From a bacterium (GTDB taxonomy: Bacteria; Actinomycetota; Acidimicrobiia; Acidimicrobiales; UBA8592): a stretch of DNA of 5,781 nucleotides. Both the position numbers and the translations under genes were made by a program. Under the pieces are notes generated by a model. The model worked only from the letters and a program-made list of their open reading frames with translations, made no database searches and was not told where the DNA came from. The stretch spans positions 1-5,781 of the forward strand of contig PATL01000029.1 of assembly GCA_002713605.1 (NCBI GenBank), in the 5' to 3' direction. Positions 5,381-5,781 of this stretch are shown piece after piece; position 1 is the stretch's first letter, and every line of letters starts with the position of its first letter.

Positions 5381-5781
5381 CAGTTGGTCTTCTCGGTTTC
5401 TGGGTTGCTTTCTGCGATGATTGAGGCGTAAGTGGCATTTCGACTTAATAAAGAACTGTGAGATCCTTCGTCAGAGATAGCGCCATCTTCAAGAAACACA
5501 ACCCTGTCTGCCAAAGCGATTGTTGATACGCGTTGGGCAATTAACAGGGTGGTGGTTTCCTTTAAACTTGTTTTAAGCGCTTCATGGATCAAGGACTCTA
5601 CGCCAACATCTATGGCGCTGGTCGCATCATCCAGTATCAAAACACTGGGCTTCTCCACTAAGCACCTAGCTAAGGCTATTCGCTGTCTTTGTCCCCCTGA
5701 TAATGTATAGCCACGTTCACCTATAACAGTAGAGAATCCAGCCTCTAGATCTGTAATGAAGCCCAAAGCCTGTGCTTTCCT
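5380..5781 (-). CDS. Heterodimeric ABC exporter, first subunit (MdlA/TM287-like), C-terminal part of the nucleotide-binding domain only
   Basis: A fragment of 133 residues; the gene continues past the right edge, and the frame is open to base 5781 (RKAQALGFI at the edge). It shows the X-loop ERG, a perfect LSGGQRQ signature, Walker B VLILDD (second Asp encoded by bases 5628-5626) and AQRVST where the switch His is expected (Gln codon at 5535-5533). Asp in place of the catalytic Glu and Gln in place of the switch His together mark the degenerate-site subunit of an asymmetric exporter. Its perfect signature would complete the working site of the partner encoded just downstream. The C-terminus is a short acidic tail. 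The stop TGA overlaps the next ATG by one base. The Walker A motif and membrane domain lie outside the window. The family and the subunit role are both well supported. Confidence 0.92.
   Translation of the reverse strand, partial: RKAQALGFITDLEAGFSTVIGERGYTLSGGQRQRIALARCLVEKPSVLILDDATSAIDVGVESLIHEALKTSLKETTTLLIAQRVSTIALADRVVFLEDGAISDEGSHSSLLSRNATYASIIAESNPETEKTN

Overview
This window is a densely packed piece of bacterial chromosome, AT-leaning by eye (not computed). It holds eight supportable coding regions, two of them cut by the window edges. I see no rRNA, tRNA, CRISPR array, insertion sequence or phage gene. The gene types point to a free-living heterotroph. They are an amidohydrolase end with a GSDWPH motif, an NADP-type SDR, an unusual VOC/glyoxalase-like protein, thiamine pyrophosphokinase, a COG1119-type ATPase and a heterodimeric ABC exporter whose second subunit has a Gly-rich N-terminal extension. 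From memory of family members, the VOC protein, the exporter extension and the LEPWW-type ATPase resemble Actinomycetota, especially Acidimicrobiia. Modest G+C, very short intergenic gaps and overlapping genes would fit a streamlined marine lineage. This taxonomic reading is inference; a SAR202-like Chloroflexota origin is the main alternative.

Layout, left to right. At 1-158 is the 3' end of a plus-strand amidohydrolase. It meets tail to tail, with a 4-bp overlap at TTAA, a minus-strand SDR (155-913). Upstream of the SDR, 42 bp away and on the same strand, is the VOC-like gene (956-1603). A roughly 200-bp divergent spacer (1604-1804) separates it from a plus-strand pair: a 68-residue two-helix membrane protein (1805-2011) and, 18 bp later, thiamine pyrophosphokinase (2030-2683). 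The kinase gene again meets its neighbour tail to tail with a 4-bp overlap. That neighbour is the last gene of a minus-strand cluster that reads from the right edge: first exporter subunit (partial, 5380-5781), second exporter subunit (3464-5380, 1-nt overlap), and cytosolic ABC ATPase (2680-3474, 11-nt overlap).

How the genes fit together. The two exporter subunits form one asymmetric transporter. The first carries the degenerate Walker B (Asp for Glu) and a Gln for the switch His, but a perfect LSGGQ. The second carries a complete Walker B and His but an altered LSDGE signature. Together they predict one working and one non-hydrolysing ATP site. The COG1119-type ATPase is co-transcribed with them but has no permease in view. 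Thiamine pyrophosphokinase supplies the ThDP cofactor and is probably expressed with the small membrane protein. The amidohydrolase and SDR look catabolic, with substrates not determinable here.

I found no convincing new multi-gene system. The points most worth a second look are the split degeneracy of the exporter, the SDR lacking its active-site Asn, the VOC protein with about half its metal ligands, the repeated 4-bp convergent stop overlaps, and the unexplained small membrane protein beside the thiamine kinase.
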